Positions 34,418-43,224 of a DNA stretch of 64,000 nucleotides are shown here, in pieces (position 1 is the first letter of the stretch; each line of letters begins with the position of its first letter). Location of the stretch: the NCBI RefSeq assembly GCF_900101685.1, contig NZ_FMZZ01000004.1, positions 348,772-412,771 of the forward strand, in the 5' to 3' direction. The notes beneath the pieces are model-generated. The model was given only the letters and a program-made list of their open reading frames with translations. It did no database searches and had not been told where the DNA came from. This stretch comes from Actinokineospora iranica. Its GTDB lineage: Bacteria; Actinomycetota; Actinomycetes; Mycobacteriales; Pseudonocardiaceae. Both the position numbers and the translations under genes were made by a program.

Positions 34418-35797
34418 TCAGGCTTGGGCGAGGTCGGCGAAGCGGCTGTAGTGGAGTTGGTGGGCGACGACCACGGTGGCGGTGGGGCCCGCGCGGTGCT
34501 TGGCCAGGATCAGGTCGGCCTCCCCCGCGCGCGGGTCGTCGCGCTCCCAGGCGTCGGGGCGGTTGATCAACAGGACCATGTCGGCGTCCTGTTCCAGGCT
34601 GCCGGATTCGCGCAGGTCGGAAAGCATGGGGCGTTTGTCGGTGCGCTGTTCGGGGCCGCGGTTGAGCTGGCTGATCGCGATGACGGGGACTTCGATCTCC
34701 TTCGCGAGCAGCTTGAGCTGGCGGGAGAACTCCGAGACCTCCTGCTGGCGGGACTCGACGCGCTTGCCGGAGGTCATCAGCTGGAGGTAGTCCACGACCA
34801 CCAGCTTGAGGTCGTGGCGCTGCTTGAGGCGGCGGGCCTTGGCGCGGATCTCCATCATGGTCATGTTCGGCGAGTCGTCGACGAACATGGGGGCCTCGCT
34901 GATCTCGCTCATTCGGCGGGCCAGACGGGTCCAGTCGTCGTCGCTCATGCGGCCGCCGCGCATGTCGCCGAGGCGGATGCGGGCCTCGGCGGACAGCATC
35001 CGCATGACGATCTCGGTGCGGCTCATCTCCAGGGAGAAGATGACGCTGGTCATGCCGTGCTTGATGGAGCACGACCGGGCGAAGTCCAGACCCAGCGTCG
35101 ACTTGCCGACGCCGGGGCGGGCGGCGACGATGATCATCTGGCCGGGGTGCAGGCCGTTGGTGACCTCGTCCAGGTCGGCGAAGCCGGTGGGGATGCCCAG
35201 GGAGTTGCCGCCGCGGGAGGCGATGGCGTCGATCTCGTCCATGGTGGGCTGCAGCAGTTCCTCGAGGGCGACGTAGTCCTCGCTCATGCTGCGTTCGGTG
35301 ACCTCGTAGATGGAGGCCTGCGCGCGGTCCACGATCTCGGTGACGTCCGCGCCCTCGGCGCCCTGGTAGCCAAGCTGCACGATCCGGGTGCCCGCCTCGA
35401 CCAGCCTGCGCAGGATGGCCTTCTCGGCGACGATCTCGGCGTAGTAGCCCGCGTTGGCCGCCGTGGGCACGGTGGCGATCAGGGTGTGCAGGTACGGCGC
35501 TCCGCCGACGCGGCGGAGTTCGTTGCGGCGTTCGAGTTCCGCGGAGACGGTGATGGGGTCGGCGGGTTCGCCGCGGCCGTAGAGGTCGAGGACGCAGTCG
35601 TAGATGATCTGGTGCGCCGGGCGGTAGAAGTCGCCGGGGCGCAGCGCCTCGATGACGTCGGCGATGGCGTCCTTGGACAGCATCATGCCGCCCAGCACGC
35701 TCTGCTCCGCGGCCAAGTCCTGCGGCGGCTGCCGGTCGAGGCCGTGGTCGGGCCCGCTGGGCATCGGCGGCATGGAACGGTCGTCGGTTAGCGCCAC
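34418..35797 (-). CDS. dnaB: replicative DNA helicase
   Basis: The hexameric helicase of the replication fork, 459 residues. The N-terminal domain starts with 'PPQDLAAEQSVLGGMMLS'. The RecA-like motor has Walker A 'ARPGVGKSTLGLDFA', Walker B 'LKLVVVDYLQLM' and motif 'ISQLNRGPEQRTDKRPMLSDLRESGSLEQDAD'. No intein is present, unlike several mycobacterial dnaB genes. The start is GTG 35797. It is separated by 448 bp from rplI, a gap with repeated DnaA-box-like nonamers, so it probably has its own promoter. Order rpsF-ssb-rpsR-rplI-dnaB is the conserved actinobacterial one. Confidence 0.97.
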   Translation of the reverse strand: MALTDDRSMPPMPSGPDHGLDRQPPQDLAAEQSVLGGMMLSKDAIADVIEALRPGDFYRPAHQIIYDCVLDLYGRGEPADPITVSAELERRNELRRVGGAPYLHTLIATVPTAANAGYYAEIVAEKAILRRLVEAGTRIVQLGYQGAEGADVTEIVDRAQASIYEVTERSMSEDYVALEELLQPTMDEIDAIASRGGNSLGIPTGFADLDEVTNGLHPGQMIIVAARPGVGKSTLGLDFARSCSIKHGMTSVIFSLEMSRTEIVMRMLSAEARIRLGDMRGGRMSDDDWTRLARRMSEISEAPMFVDDSPNMTMMEIRAKARRLKQRHDLKLVVVDYLQLMTSGKRVESRQQEVSEFSRQLKLLAKEIEVPVIAISQLNRGPEQRTDKRPMLSDLRESGSLEQDADMVLLINRPDAWERDDPRAGEADLILAKHRAGPTATVVVAHQLHYSRFADLAQA

Positions 35798-35954
35798 TGG
35801 TCCCGCCCCTCCTCGGTTGCCTGGGCACGTCTGATCGCCGAGACGATACGTGCCGGATACGACATTCGGGTGGTTCCCCCCGCCCGGTGATCTGTCGTGG
35901 GGACGACGCTAGAACGCCCGAATGGCCGCTTGCAACCGAGCTTGGGGATACACC

Positions 35955-36179
35955 TGTGGACAACTTGGGGATGGTTGCGCACAGCTGAGCACAGCCCGGT
36001 GCGGGCCTGTGGACAACTTGGGGACAACCGGCAGGCTTGGGTGAGAATCCGCAGGTCAGCGGCTGTGGACAAGGTGTGGAGAAAATACCCGGGGTGATCC
36101 TCGGCGTGTCGCGAAAAGCGGGCCTCTCGGCGTGTCGCGGCGGGCCGGGTCGGCGGCGGGGCCACCTGCCTGTGGACAA
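35955..36179. promoter_or_regulatory. cluster of DnaA-box-like TGTGGACAA nonamers upstream of dnaB
   Basis: Four identical TGTGGACAA sites in the same orientation at 35955-35963, 36008-36016, 36064-36072 and 36171-36179, plus a one-mismatch copy at 36075-36083. The reverse complement TTGTCCACA is the preferred DnaA box of high-GC actinobacteria. The first two are embedded in a 19-bp direct repeat (35953-35971 and 36006-36024). Confidence 0.65.
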
Positions 36180-36193
36180 ACTTCCGCACAGGA

Positions 36194-36229
36194 AACCGCC
36201 CCTCTCGGCGGTGACCGAGAGGGGCGGTT
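36194..36229 (-). terminator. rplI downstream terminator
   Basis: A 15-bp perfect stem, AACCGCCCCTCTCGG (36194-36208) with 36215-36229, loop of six. On the minus strand it follows the rplI stop by 16 bp and is followed by TTTCC. Confidence 0.8.
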
Positions 36230-36245
36230 CCGGGTGTCTACCGGG

Positions 36246-36701
36246 TCAGCCCGCCGACGCGACGTCGACGGTGAACGCCGCCGTCACGTCAGGGTGCAGG
36301 CGCACGCTGACCGAGTGCTTGCCGAGGGTCTTGATGTGACCGCTGACCTCGACCGAGCGCTTGTCCAGCGCGGGGCCACCGGCCGCCTTGACGGCGGCGA
36401 CGATGTCGGCGGTGGTGATCGAGCCGAACAGCTTGCCCGAGCCCGCGGCGGCCTTGGCCTTGAGCGGCACGTTGCCCAGGGCGGTCAGCGCGGCCTTGAT
36501 CTCCTTGGCGTGGTCCAGGCCGCGGATGCGGCTGGCTTCCTGCGCCCGGCGGATGACCTGGACCTGCTTCTCCGCGCCCTTGGTCGCCGCGATGGCGAGG
36601 CTGCGGGGCAGCAGGTAGTTGCGGCCGTAGCCGTCCTTGACCTCGACGATGTCGCCGGGGCCGCCGAGGCCGTCCACATCAGCGGTGAGGATGAGCTTCA
36701 T
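36246..36701 (-). CDS. rplI: 50S ribosomal protein L9
   Basis: A 151-residue large-subunit protein. The N-terminal rRNA-binding domain '[36 protein letters not shown]' is textbook L9, followed by the long connecting helix and the C-terminal domain with '[16 protein letters not shown]'. It is the last gene of the rpsF-ssb-rpsR-rplI operon, 19 bp after rpsR, and is closed by a 15-bp hairpin terminator before the dnaB promoter region. Confidence 0.97.
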   Translation of the reverse strand: MKLILTADVDGLGGPGDIVEVKDGYGRNYLLPRSLAIAATKGAEKQVQVIRRAQEASRIRGLDHAKEIKAALTALGNVPLKAKAAAGSGKLFGSITTADIVAAVKAAGGPALDKRSVEVSGHIKTLGKHSVSVRLHPDVTAAFTVDVASAG

Positions 36702-36720
36702 GATTAGCGTCCCCTCCTGG

Positions 36721-36969
36721 TCAGCGGGCGGTCGAGGTGTACGGGAGCAGGGCGACCTCGCGGGAGTTCTTGACCGCGATGGCGATGTCGCGCTGGTGCT
36801 GGCTGCAGTTGCCGGTGACCCGGCGCGCGCGGATCTTGCCGCGGTCGGAGATGTACTTCCGCAGCAGCGTGGTGTCTTTGTAGTCGATGTTCACCGGACG
36901 GTCTTTTTTGACGTCCTTGCAGAACACGCAGACCTTCTTCTTCGGCTTGCGAATCGGTGGCTTGGCCAC
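36721..36969 (-). CDS. rpsR: 30S ribosomal protein S18, zinc-ribbon form
   Basis: An 82-residue small-subunit protein that binds next to S6. It carries Cys residues in 'KVCVFCKDV' and in '[10 protein letters not shown]', i.e. the C+ (zinc-binding) version of S18 rather than the zinc-independent paralogue made under Zur control in actinobacteria. The body '[25 protein letters not shown]' is fully conserved. It lies between ssb and rplI in the usual order. Confidence 0.97.
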   Translation of the reverse strand: MAKPPIRKPKKKVCVFCKDVKKDRPVNIDYKDTTLLRKYISDRGKIRARRVTGNCSQHQRDIAIAVKNSREVALLPYTSTAR

Positions 36970-37034
36970 GAGGTACTCCTGAGTGCTATCTGGGGAAATG
37001 CGTCTGGGGTTGGGTGCGGATCACCCGGCGCCGG

Positions 37035-37529
37035 TCAGAACGGCGGTTCGTCGTTGAAGCCACCGCCGCCGCCACCTGCGGGCGGCGCGGAGCCCCACGG
37101 GTCGTCGGCTGGCGGCGCGGACGGGCCGGACCCGCCGCCGTAGCCGCCACCGCCGCCGGAACCGCGGCTGACCTTGTTGACCTTCGCGGTCGCGTACTTC
37201 AGCGACGGGCCGACCTCGTCGACCTCAAGCTCCATGACGGTGCGCTTCTCGCCCTCACGGGTCTCGAAGGACCGCTGCTTGAGCCTGCCGCTGACGATCA
37301 CGCGGGCGCCTCGGGTCAGCGACTCGGCCACGTTCTCCGCGGCCTGCCGCCAGATGTTGCACCGCAGGAACAGCGCTTCGCCGTCTTTCCACTCGTTCGT
37401 CTGGCGATCGAATGTGCGGGGGGTGGACGCGACGGTGAAGCTCGCCACGGCAGCGCCCGACGGGGTGAAGCGCAGTTCCGGGTCGGCGGTCAGGTTCCCG
37501 ACCACCGTGATAATCGTGTCGCCAGCCAT
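37035..37529 (-). CDS. ssb: single-stranded DNA-binding protein
   Basis: A 164-residue SSB. The OB fold opens with '[25 protein letters not shown]' and includes '[30 protein letters not shown]'. A flexible Gly-rich linker follows, ending in the acidic tip 'NDEPPF' that recruits partner proteins. The ATG at 37529 is 2 bp after the rpsF stop, so expression is coupled to rpsF. SSB between the S6 and S18 genes is the conserved bacterial arrangement. Confidence 0.97.
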   Translation of the reverse strand: MAGDTIITVVGNLTADPELRFTPSGAAVASFTVASTPRTFDRQTNEWKDGEALFLRCNIWRQAAENVAESLTRGARVIVSGRLKQRSFETREGEKRTVMELEVDEVGPSLKYATAKVNKVSRGSGGGGGYGGGSGPSAPPADDPWGSAPPAGGGGGGFNDEPPF

Positions 37530-37531
37530 GA

Positions 37532-37822
37532 TCAGGCCGTCTCGCGGCGCATGACCTTCGTCCGCAGCACGGACTCCTGCAGGGAGAGCTGGCGGTCCAG
37601 CTCCTTCACCGCTGCGGGCTCGGCGTTGACGTCGAGCACGGCGTAGATGCCCTCGCTGTGCTTCTTGATCTCGAAGGAGAGGCGACGCTTGCCCCAGATG
37701 TCGACCTTCTCGACGTTCCCGCCCGACGTGCGGATCACGTTGAGGAACGTGTCGAGCGACGGTGCGACGGTGCGCTCGTCGAGTGTGGGGTCGAGGATGA
37801 CCATGACCTCGTAATGACGCAT
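37532..37822 (-). CDS. rpsF: 30S ribosomal protein S6
   Basis: A 96-residue small-subunit protein starting '[27 protein letters not shown]' and containing '[26 protein letters not shown]', nearly identical in pattern to mycobacterial S6. An in-frame GTG nine bases upstream (37831) sits only three bases after GGAGG, while ATG 37822 is twelve bases away. The ATG matches family starts and is preferred. First gene of the rpsF-ssb-rpsR-rplI operon. Confidence 0.95.
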   Translation of the reverse strand: MRHYEVMVILDPTLDERTVAPSLDTFLNVIRTSGGNVEKVDIWGKRRLSFEIKKHSEGIYAVLDVNAEPAAVKELDRQLSLQESVLRTKVMRRETA

Positions 37823-37907
37823 GAAGACCACTCACCTCCTGTGGACTCGGCGGCCACGGACGTTCCGTGGCAGGAGGGTCTGCGGAGTGAGCGTAACAGC
37901 AGACCGC

Positions 37908-38723
37908 TCAGCCTTTGCGCAGCACCCAGGCCCGCGCCAGTGCGCCACTGGCCACCGACAACGCGAGAACGGCCAGCATCACGGGCACGCTGAGGCAGGG
38001 GATCGGGGTGTCGGGCACGGACTGGGCGGCGCCGGTGGCGTGGAACGCGGCGCCGCGGCCGTCGAGCAGGAAGTCGGACCTCGGGCCGGGTGCGGCCTCG
38101 GTCGGGTCCGGTGTCCGGGTGCGCGTCGGCGTGTCGGACGGGGGTGCGGCGGACTCGCGCGGTGCGGTGCGGTCTGCGGGGTCGAACAGGCTCATCGGCC
38201 CCGGTTCCGCCGCGGGCGCCGCGGTGTCGGCCGCGGTCGCCGGGGGCGGCGCGGGCGGGTCGGCGGGGCTGGGCTGGCCGGTGTCGGGCTTCGGGTTCAC
38301 CGGGCGCATGGTCAGCCCGCATTCCGCCGCGACCAGTTCGCGGACCCGGGCCGCCGCGGCGTCGGGCGCTGGCTCGACCTCGGCCATGGCGCGCACCGCG
38401 TCGGCCACCACGTCGCCGATGTGCTCGCCGGTGATCTCGCCGTTGCGCTCGGGCATCTCGCCGACCACGAGGGCCGGGCCGAGCGGGAAGGTCAGGCCGA
38501 CGGCGTGCGCACGCATGGGGCCCAGGCCGGGGGTCTCCCGGACGGCTCGGACGACCAGGTCGGCGACGGCGACGCGGGCGAGGGCGACCGACTGCCCGGC
38601 GAACGCGGAAACTTCTTGCGCGCAGTCGACCGCGAGGTACGTCGCCGGTTCAGCCGCCGCGGGAGCCGCGCCGAGCGCCCCCAAGACCAGAGCGGACAGC
38701 GCTGAGCAGAGCATCCTTCGCAC
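37908..38723 (-). CDS. secreted, C-terminally anchored protein (paralogue A)
   Basis: A 271-residue protein of unknown function. Signal peptide to about residue 24, then a domain with Cys34 in 'YLAVDCAQEV' and Cys135 in 'VAAECGLTMRPVN', probably a disulfide. A Pro/Thr/Ala-rich linker follows (about residues 145-235), then a C-terminal transmembrane helix and a short basic tail 'RAWVLRKG'. The neighbouring upstream gene has the same plan and similar Cys and tail motifs, so the two are paralogues. It lies 85 bp upstream of rpsF on the same strand. Confidence 0.65.
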   Translation of the reverse strand: MRRMLCSALSALVLGALGAAPAAAEPATYLAVDCAQEVSAFAGQSVALARVAVADLVVRAVRETPGLGPMRAHAVGLTFPLGPALVVGEMPERNGEITGEHIGDVVADAVRAMAEVEPAPDAAAARVRELVAAECGLTMRPVNPKPDTGQPSPADPPAPPPATAADTAAPAAEPGPMSLFDPADRTAPRESAAPPSDTPTRTRTPDPTEAAPGPRSDFLLDGRGAAFHATGAAQSVPDTPIPCLSVPVMLAVLALSVASGALARAWVLRKG

Positions 38724-38786
38724 GTCTAGGACCTAGTCCCTTCGTCGACCGGTTACCCGCTCTCCGGGGTGAACGATAGACGGATC

Positions 38787-39842
38787 TCAGGCGGCTGTGC
38801 GGCGAAGCACCCAGGTGCGCACCAGACCGGCGGCGACACCGGAGAGGGCGAGCACGGCGAGCAGCACCGGAAGGGCGATCTTGCCGCCGCGCACCGGGTC
38901 GAGCGCTTCGGCGTGTCCGGCGGCGAGCACGCCGTTGGCGTCGCGGCCGCCGAGGATGCCGAACTGGGGCGTGTAGCTGGAGGTCGCGCCGTCGTAGCGG
39001 AGGCCTTCCGCGGGCGAGAACAGCCCGGCCTGGGCGAACGGGATGGCGGAGTAGTCGGTCAGCGGCGCGCGGCCGAGGCTCAGGTCCGACCGGTGGAGGG
39101 AGAGGTCGCCGCCCGCGGGCAGACCGCCGCCGACGACCGGGTTGCTGGACTTGGGCAGCGCCTGGGCGGCCGGGCTGTCCGGGCGCACGACGGCGTTCGC
39201 GCCGGGGGCGGGCGCCTCGGTGCCGCCGCCGGGGTTGGCGCCCGGCTGCTGGCCGGGGGCGGGGGTGCCCGGAGTGTTCGGAGTGTCCGGAGTGTTGTCG
39301 CCACCGCCGCCGGGAAGCGGCAGCGCGGCCGCGCCCTGCTCGACGGCGGCCGCGGCCTCCTGCACCGGGGCGACGGCGGTGTTGACCACGGTGACGGCGA
39401 TGCCGCAGGTCTTGGCCAGCGCGCCGTGCACGTCGGTGACGACGCTGTTGAGGACCGGGCCGATGAGCGCGACGCCGGAGATGGCGTTCTTGATCCGGGG
39501 GGCGGCGGCGTCGGCGACCGCGGCGCCGGAGATCGTGGAGTTGGCCGACGGGACGAAGCCGAGCGGGATGGCGGGCATGGCGGACACCGCGCCGCGCACG
39601 CCGCCGGACAGCGTGCCGCCGAGCAGCGGGACCGCCTTGACCACGGTGAGCACCGGGTCGAGCACGGCGCTGGAGCTCAGCGAGATCGGGGTGCCGGGCG
39701 CGCCCTTGACGGTGGTCGAGCAGTCGCCGACGACGATCGGGGACGCCGCGGTGGCCGTGGCGGAGGTCGCCAGCAGGCAGGCCGTCGCTCCGCCGATGAC
39801 GAGCGTGAGCCCAGCGGCGAAGGTTGTGACGCGCCGTCGCAT
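38787..39842 (-). CDS. secreted, C-terminally anchored protein (paralogue B)
   Basis: A 351-residue protein with signal peptide (to about residue 32), Cys41 in 'IVVGDCSTTV', Cys146 in 'LAKTCGIAVTVVN', a Pro/Gly-rich linker (about 175-225), a mature stretch 'GVLAAGHAEALDPVRGGKIA', and a final helix with tail 'RTWVLRRTAA'. Cys spacing, helix and tail parallel paralogue A. Function unknown. The pair is transcribed toward rpsF. The anchoring helix plus basic tail resembles a cell-wall protein stop-transfer, but no LPXTG is present. Confidence 0.65.
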   Translation of the reverse strand: MRRRVTTFAAGLTLVIGGATACLLATSATATAASPIVVGDCSTTVKGAPGTPISLSSSAVLDPVLTVVKAVPLLGGTLSGGVRGAVSAMPAIPLGFVPSANSTISGAAVADAAAPRIKNAISGVALIGPVLNSVVTDVHGALAKTCGIAVTVVNTAVAPVQEAAAAVEQGAAALPLPGGGGDNTPDTPNTPGTPAPGQQPGANPGGGTEAPAPGANAVVRPDSPAAQALPKSSNPVVGGGLPAGGDLSLHRSDLSLGRAPLTDYSAIPFAQAGLFSPAEGLRYDGATSSYTPQFGILGGRDANGVLAAGHAEALDPVRGGKIALPVLLAVLALSGVAAGLVRTWVLRRTAA

Positions 39843-40024
39843 GAAGATCCTCCAGTACCGGCCAGTAGTCGTCACCCGTAGAAACGACTGTAACCCGAGC
39901 TGGTGACGTTCAACGGCAGCGACTCCCCGAAAGTGGGGCACGATCGTCCGGATGGAGCACGGTCCGCCGTCGGACACCCACCGAGAGGGCTCCCGGTCGG
40001 CTCCGGCGACTACCCTCCCAGAGC

Positions 40025-40795
40025 ATGAGCATCGGCGCCCACGTCCGCGATGACGACCCGCTCGCCGCCGCGCGCGACCGCGAAGCCGAGGTGGTGCAGT
40101 TCTTCCTCGCCGACCCGCAGGGGTGGAAGGCGCCGCAGCCGCACCCCCGCGCGGACGACCTGCTCGCCAGCGACGTCACCGTGTTCGTGCACTCCCCTTA
40201 TGTGGTGAACCTGGCCTCGACCAACAACCGCATCCGCATCCCCTCCCGCAAGCTCGTCACCCAGCACGCCGAGGCCGCCGCGAAGGTCGGAGCCAAGGGC
40301 CTGGTCGTGCACGGCGGCCACGTGACCAAGGGCGAAGACCCCCAGGTCGGCGTGGACAACTGGCGCAAGTTCTTCGAGCGGCAGCACGCCGAGGGCGGGT
40401 TCGGGGTGCCGATCCTGATCGAGAACACCGCGGGCGGCGACAACGCCATGGCCCGCCGCTTCGACATGCTGGCCCGGCTCTGGGACGCCGTCGGCGAGTT
40501 CGGCGCCGGGTTCTGCCTGGACACCTGCCACGCGTTCGCCGCGGGTGAGGACCTGGTCGGCATCGTCGACCGGGTGAAGGCGATCACCGGCCGGATCGAC
40601 CTGGTCCACCTGAACAGCTCCCGCGACGAGTTCGGCTCGGCGCGTGACCGGCACGACAACATCGGCACTGGAACGATCGATGCCGACCAGCTCGTCGCGG
40701 TCGTGGCGGCGGCCGGGGCGCCGGTGGTCGTGGAGACACCCGCCGAGGGGCAGGCGGCGGATATCGCGTTCCTCCGCGAGGCGCTCGGCCGGTGA
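40025..40795 (+). CDS. nfo: deoxyribonuclease IV (AP endonuclease)
   Basis: A 256-residue TIM-barrel enzyme that cuts 5' to abasic sites in base-excision repair. Trinuclear-zinc ligands are visible in 'VFVHSPYVVNLAS', 'LVVHGGHVTKG', 'ILIENTAGG', 'CLDTCHAFAAG', 'DLVHLNSSRDEFGSARDRHDNIG' and 'VVETP'. The order and spacing match Nfo, including the 'LNDS-like' turn. ATG 40025 gives 'MSIGAHV', the family start. Its stop overlaps the GTG of the downstream GT87 gene (GTGA), implying translational coupling. Confidence 0.93.
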   Translation: MSIGAHVRDDDPLAAARDREAEVVQFFLADPQGWKAPQPHPRADDLLASDVTVFVHSPYVVNLASTNNRIRIPSRKLVTQHAEAAAKVGAKGLVVHGGHVTKGEDPQVGVDNWRKFFERQHAEGGFGVPILIENTAGGDNAMARRFDMLARLWDAVGEFGAGFCLDTCHAFAAGEDLVGIVDRVKAITGRIDLVHLNSSRDEFGSARDRHDNIGTGTIDADQLVAVVAAAGAPVVVETPAEGQAADIAFLREALGR

Positions 40796-42240
40796 GCACC
40801 GTGCCCGCAGGCGTCACGGCAACCGGGAAGGCGGAAAGCGCAGTGCCCGACGCGCCCCAGGACAGCCGCTGGTCGGCCGGGCGGCTGGGCCGGTCGGCGC
40901 TCGCGGCCCTGGTCCTGCTCTGCGGGGTCACGCTGCTGCTCGGGTTCGCCAACAAGGACCGCTGCACCGGCCCGGAGTTCGACCACTGGGGCCGCAGCCA
41001 GCCGGACTTCGGCGAGCGCAAGTACGCCGACGTCTGCTACTCCGACATCCAGTTCCTCTGGATCGGCCGCGACATCGACCGGCACGTCTTCCCCTATGTC
41101 GAGGGCGGCATCACCCCGGAAGGCGAGCTCAGCGGCGGCACCGTCGAGTACCCGGTGCTCACCGGCCTGCTGATCTGGGCAGGCGCGCTGTTCGCGCACA
41201 ACGACGCCGGGTTCCTGCTCGCGTCCGCGCTGCTGATGGCCCCGTTCGGGCTGGTCACGGCCTGGCTGCTGGGGCGGCTGTCGCGGTGGCGGGCGCTGCT
41301 GTGGGCGCTGTCGCCGCCGCTGGTGCTCTACGCGTTCCACAACTGGGAGCTGCCGGTCGTGGCGTGCGCGGTGGCCGCGGTCTATGTCGTGCACCGGGGC
41401 TGGGGCGGCGCTGGGGTGGACCGGCCGCTGATCCAGCGGGCGTCGGCGAGCGCGGTGCTGCTGGGGCTGGGGTTCGCGTTCAAGCTGTATCCGGCGATCT
41501 TCGTGCTGCCGCTGATGCTGTATGTGCTCACCGGCGGTCGCGGCGGCCGTGAGCTGCCCGAGGGCAAGACGCGCGATGTGGGCGGCATGGTCAAGGTCGC
41601 GCTGATCGCCATGGGCACCGCGGTCGGGGTCAACATCCCGTTCGCGGTGGCCGGGTTCGACGGCTGGCTGGCGTCGTTCGTGTTCCAGGGGCAGCGCAAG
41701 GCCGACATCACCGCCAACTCGATCTGGTTCTGGGGCTTCCGGCCCGACTCGGACCCGGAGAACGAGGCCGTGCACCAGTTGATCGGCGTCGTGTCCCCGA
41801 TGCTGGTCTTCGCGTCCTTCGCGGTGGCGTGCGTGGTCGGCTGGGTCCGGTACCAGTGCGAGGGCACGTACCCGTGGGTCGCGGTGTCCGCGGCGATGCT
41901 GTGCGGGTTCCTGCTGCTGCACAAGGTGCACTCGCCGCAGTACACGCTGTGGCTGGTGCCGATGTTCGTGCTGATGAAGATCCGCTGGGGCTGGATCGTG
42001 GCTTACCTCGTCGCCGACCTGGCGATGGGGATCGGCATCTTCCTGTGGTTCGCGGAGATCGCGGCGGGCAAGCCGTCGGGCATCTACGAGAGCTTCGCCG
42101 CCCAGGCGGTCATGATCGGGGTGTGGGGCCGGGCGGCGCTGCTGGTCGGGCTGTTCGTCGCGTTCCTCGCCGCGAGGTCCACAGTGGACGATGTGGACGC
42201 CGAGACCGGCATCGGGGAGCGTCAGACCAGTTCGGGTTGA
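40792..42240 (+). CDS. GT87-family polyprenol-phosphate-dependent mannosyltransferase-like protein
   Basis: A 482-residue polytopic membrane protein with about ten helices. It has an acidic lumen-facing loop 'YADVCYSDIQFLWIGRDID', a conserved 'GTVEYPVLTGLLIWAG' and the late motif 'LLLHKVHSPQYTLWLVPM'. These are shared with GT-C fold GT87 proteins such as the alpha-mannosyltransferases of mycobacterial lipomannan and arabinogalactan pathways. It is a homologue of the protein at 43225-44829, with the same 'EYPV...SPQYSLWLVP' framework. Coupled to nfo by a 4-bp overlap. Acceptor unknown. Confidence 0.8.
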   Translation: MSTVPAGVTATGKAESAVPDAPQDSRWSAGRLGRSALAALVLLCGVTLLLGFANKDRCTGPEFDHWGRSQPDFGERKYADVCYSDIQFLWIGRDIDRHVFPYVEGGITPEGELSGGTVEYPVLTGLLIWAGALFAHNDAGFLLASALLMAPFGLVTAWLLGRLSRWRALLWALSPPLVLYAFHNWELPVVACAVAAVYVVHRGWGGAGVDRPLIQRASASAVLLGLGFAFKLYPAIFVLPLMLYVLTGGRGGRELPEGKTRDVGGMVKVALIAMGTAVGVNIPFAVAGFDGWLASFVFQGQRKADITANSIWFWGFRPDSDPENEAVHQLIGVVSPMLVFASFAVACVVGWVRYQCEGTYPWVAVSAAMLCGFLLLHKVHSPQYTLWLVPMFVLMKIRWGWIVAYLVADLAMGIGIFLWFAEIAAGKPSGIYESFAAQAVMIGVWGRAALLVGLFVAFLAARSTVDDVDAETGIGERQTSSG

Positions 42241-43187
42241 GCCTCGGCCGGTGTCTGCCGGGCGGCCGCGCGGCGGCGGAACAGCAGCGACTCGGCGGTG
42301 ATCACCAGCAGGGCCAGCCAGACCAGGCCGAAGCCGACCCACCTGGCGGTGGTCATGTCCTCGCCGAACACCAGCACGCCGACGCCGAACTGGATGATCG
42401 GCGCGATGTACTGCAGCAGCCCGAGCGTGGTCATCGAGACGCGGGTGGCCGCGGCGCCGAAGCACAGCAGCGGGATCGCGGTGATCACGCCGGTGCCGAC
42501 CAGCAGGACCACGTTGAGCCAGCCCGCGTGCCCGAACGTCCCGCCGCCGCCCGCGTGCACGACCAGCAGGTAGGCCAGGGCGACCGGGGCGAGCACGACC
42601 GTCTCCAGCGCCAGGCCCTCGGTCGTGCCGACGTCGGCCTTCTTCTTCATCAGCCCGTAGGTGCCGAAGGAGAACGCGAGGGTCAGCGCGATCCACGGCA
42701 GCCTGCCGTAGTCGAAGGTCAGCTCCACCACCGCGGCGAACGCGATGGCCAGGCCGAACCACTGCGTCGGCCGCAGCCGCTCCCCCAGCACCAGCACGCC
42801 CAGCAGGATCGTGACCAGCGGGTTGATGAAGTAGCCCAGGGACGTTTCCACGACCTGGTTGCTGTTGACGCCGTAGATGTACATGCCCCAGTTCATGCCC
42901 ACCGCGACCGCGCCGACGGCGATGTAGCCCAGTCTGCGCCGGTCGGCGACCACCGCGCGCAGGTGCGACCAGCGGCGGGTGACCGCGACCAGCGCCGCCA
43001 CCGCGAGCAGGGACCAGCAGATCCGGTGGGCCAGGACCTCCACCGACCCGGCCGGTTCGAGCAGCGGCCAGTAGAGCGGGAAGAACCCCCAGAGCAGGTA
43101 GGCGGTGAAGCCGAGCCACAACCCGAGCCGCTGACTGGCCACCGAGCCCCCGATCATCCCATCACTGGTCCGGGGTGAGTCTGTCAC
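42222..43187 (-). CDS. rarD: EamA family transporter RarD
   Basis: A 321-residue ten-helix DMT-superfamily permease. It begins the RarD pattern 'GLWLGFTAYLLWGFFPLYWPLLEPAG' and has 'NWGMYIYGVNSNQVVETSLGYFINPL', a RarD hallmark, and 'LLQYIAPIIQFGVGVLVFGE'. E. coli RarD was associated with chloramphenicol sensitivity; the physiological substrate is unknown. It lies 37 bp downstream of the GT87 gene on the same strand and overlaps the other GT87 gene by 19 bp at its 3' end. Confidence 0.88.
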   Translation of the reverse strand: MTDSPRTSDGMIGGSVASQRLGLWLGFTAYLLWGFFPLYWPLLEPAGSVEVLAHRICWSLLAVAALVAVTRRWSHLRAVVADRRRLGYIAVGAVAVGMNWGMYIYGVNSNQVVETSLGYFINPLVTILLGVLVLGERLRPTQWFGLAIAFAAVVELTFDYGRLPWIALTLAFSFGTYGLMKKKADVGTTEGLALETVVLAPVALAYLLVVHAGGGGTFGHAGWLNVVLLVGTGVITAIPLLCFGAAATRVSMTTLGLLQYIAPIIQFGVGVLVFGEDMTTARWVGFGLVWLALLVITAESLLFRRRAAARQTPAEAQPELV

Positions 43188-43224
43188 CCGGACAGCGCGG
43201 AATCGACCGCCTTTCGTGCCCGGC

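Noticed and set aside
34418..35797. Possible intein in dnaB, as in some mycobacteria
   Set aside because: The motor domain is continuous from Walker A to the final motifs at normal length.
33465..36179. A 904-residue open frame on the minus strand through dnaB
   Set aside because: Overlaps dnaB in another frame and has Arg/Pro-rich shadow composition.
35798..36245. oriC
   Set aside because: DnaA-box-like sites cluster here, but dnaA/dnaN are not adjacent and no AT-rich unwinding element is apparent. Reported only as a candidate regulatory or titration cluster.
40198..43119. A 973-residue open frame on the minus strand across nfo and a GT87 gene
   Set aside because: Shadow frame. The genes on the other frames carry complete catalytic and membrane motifs.
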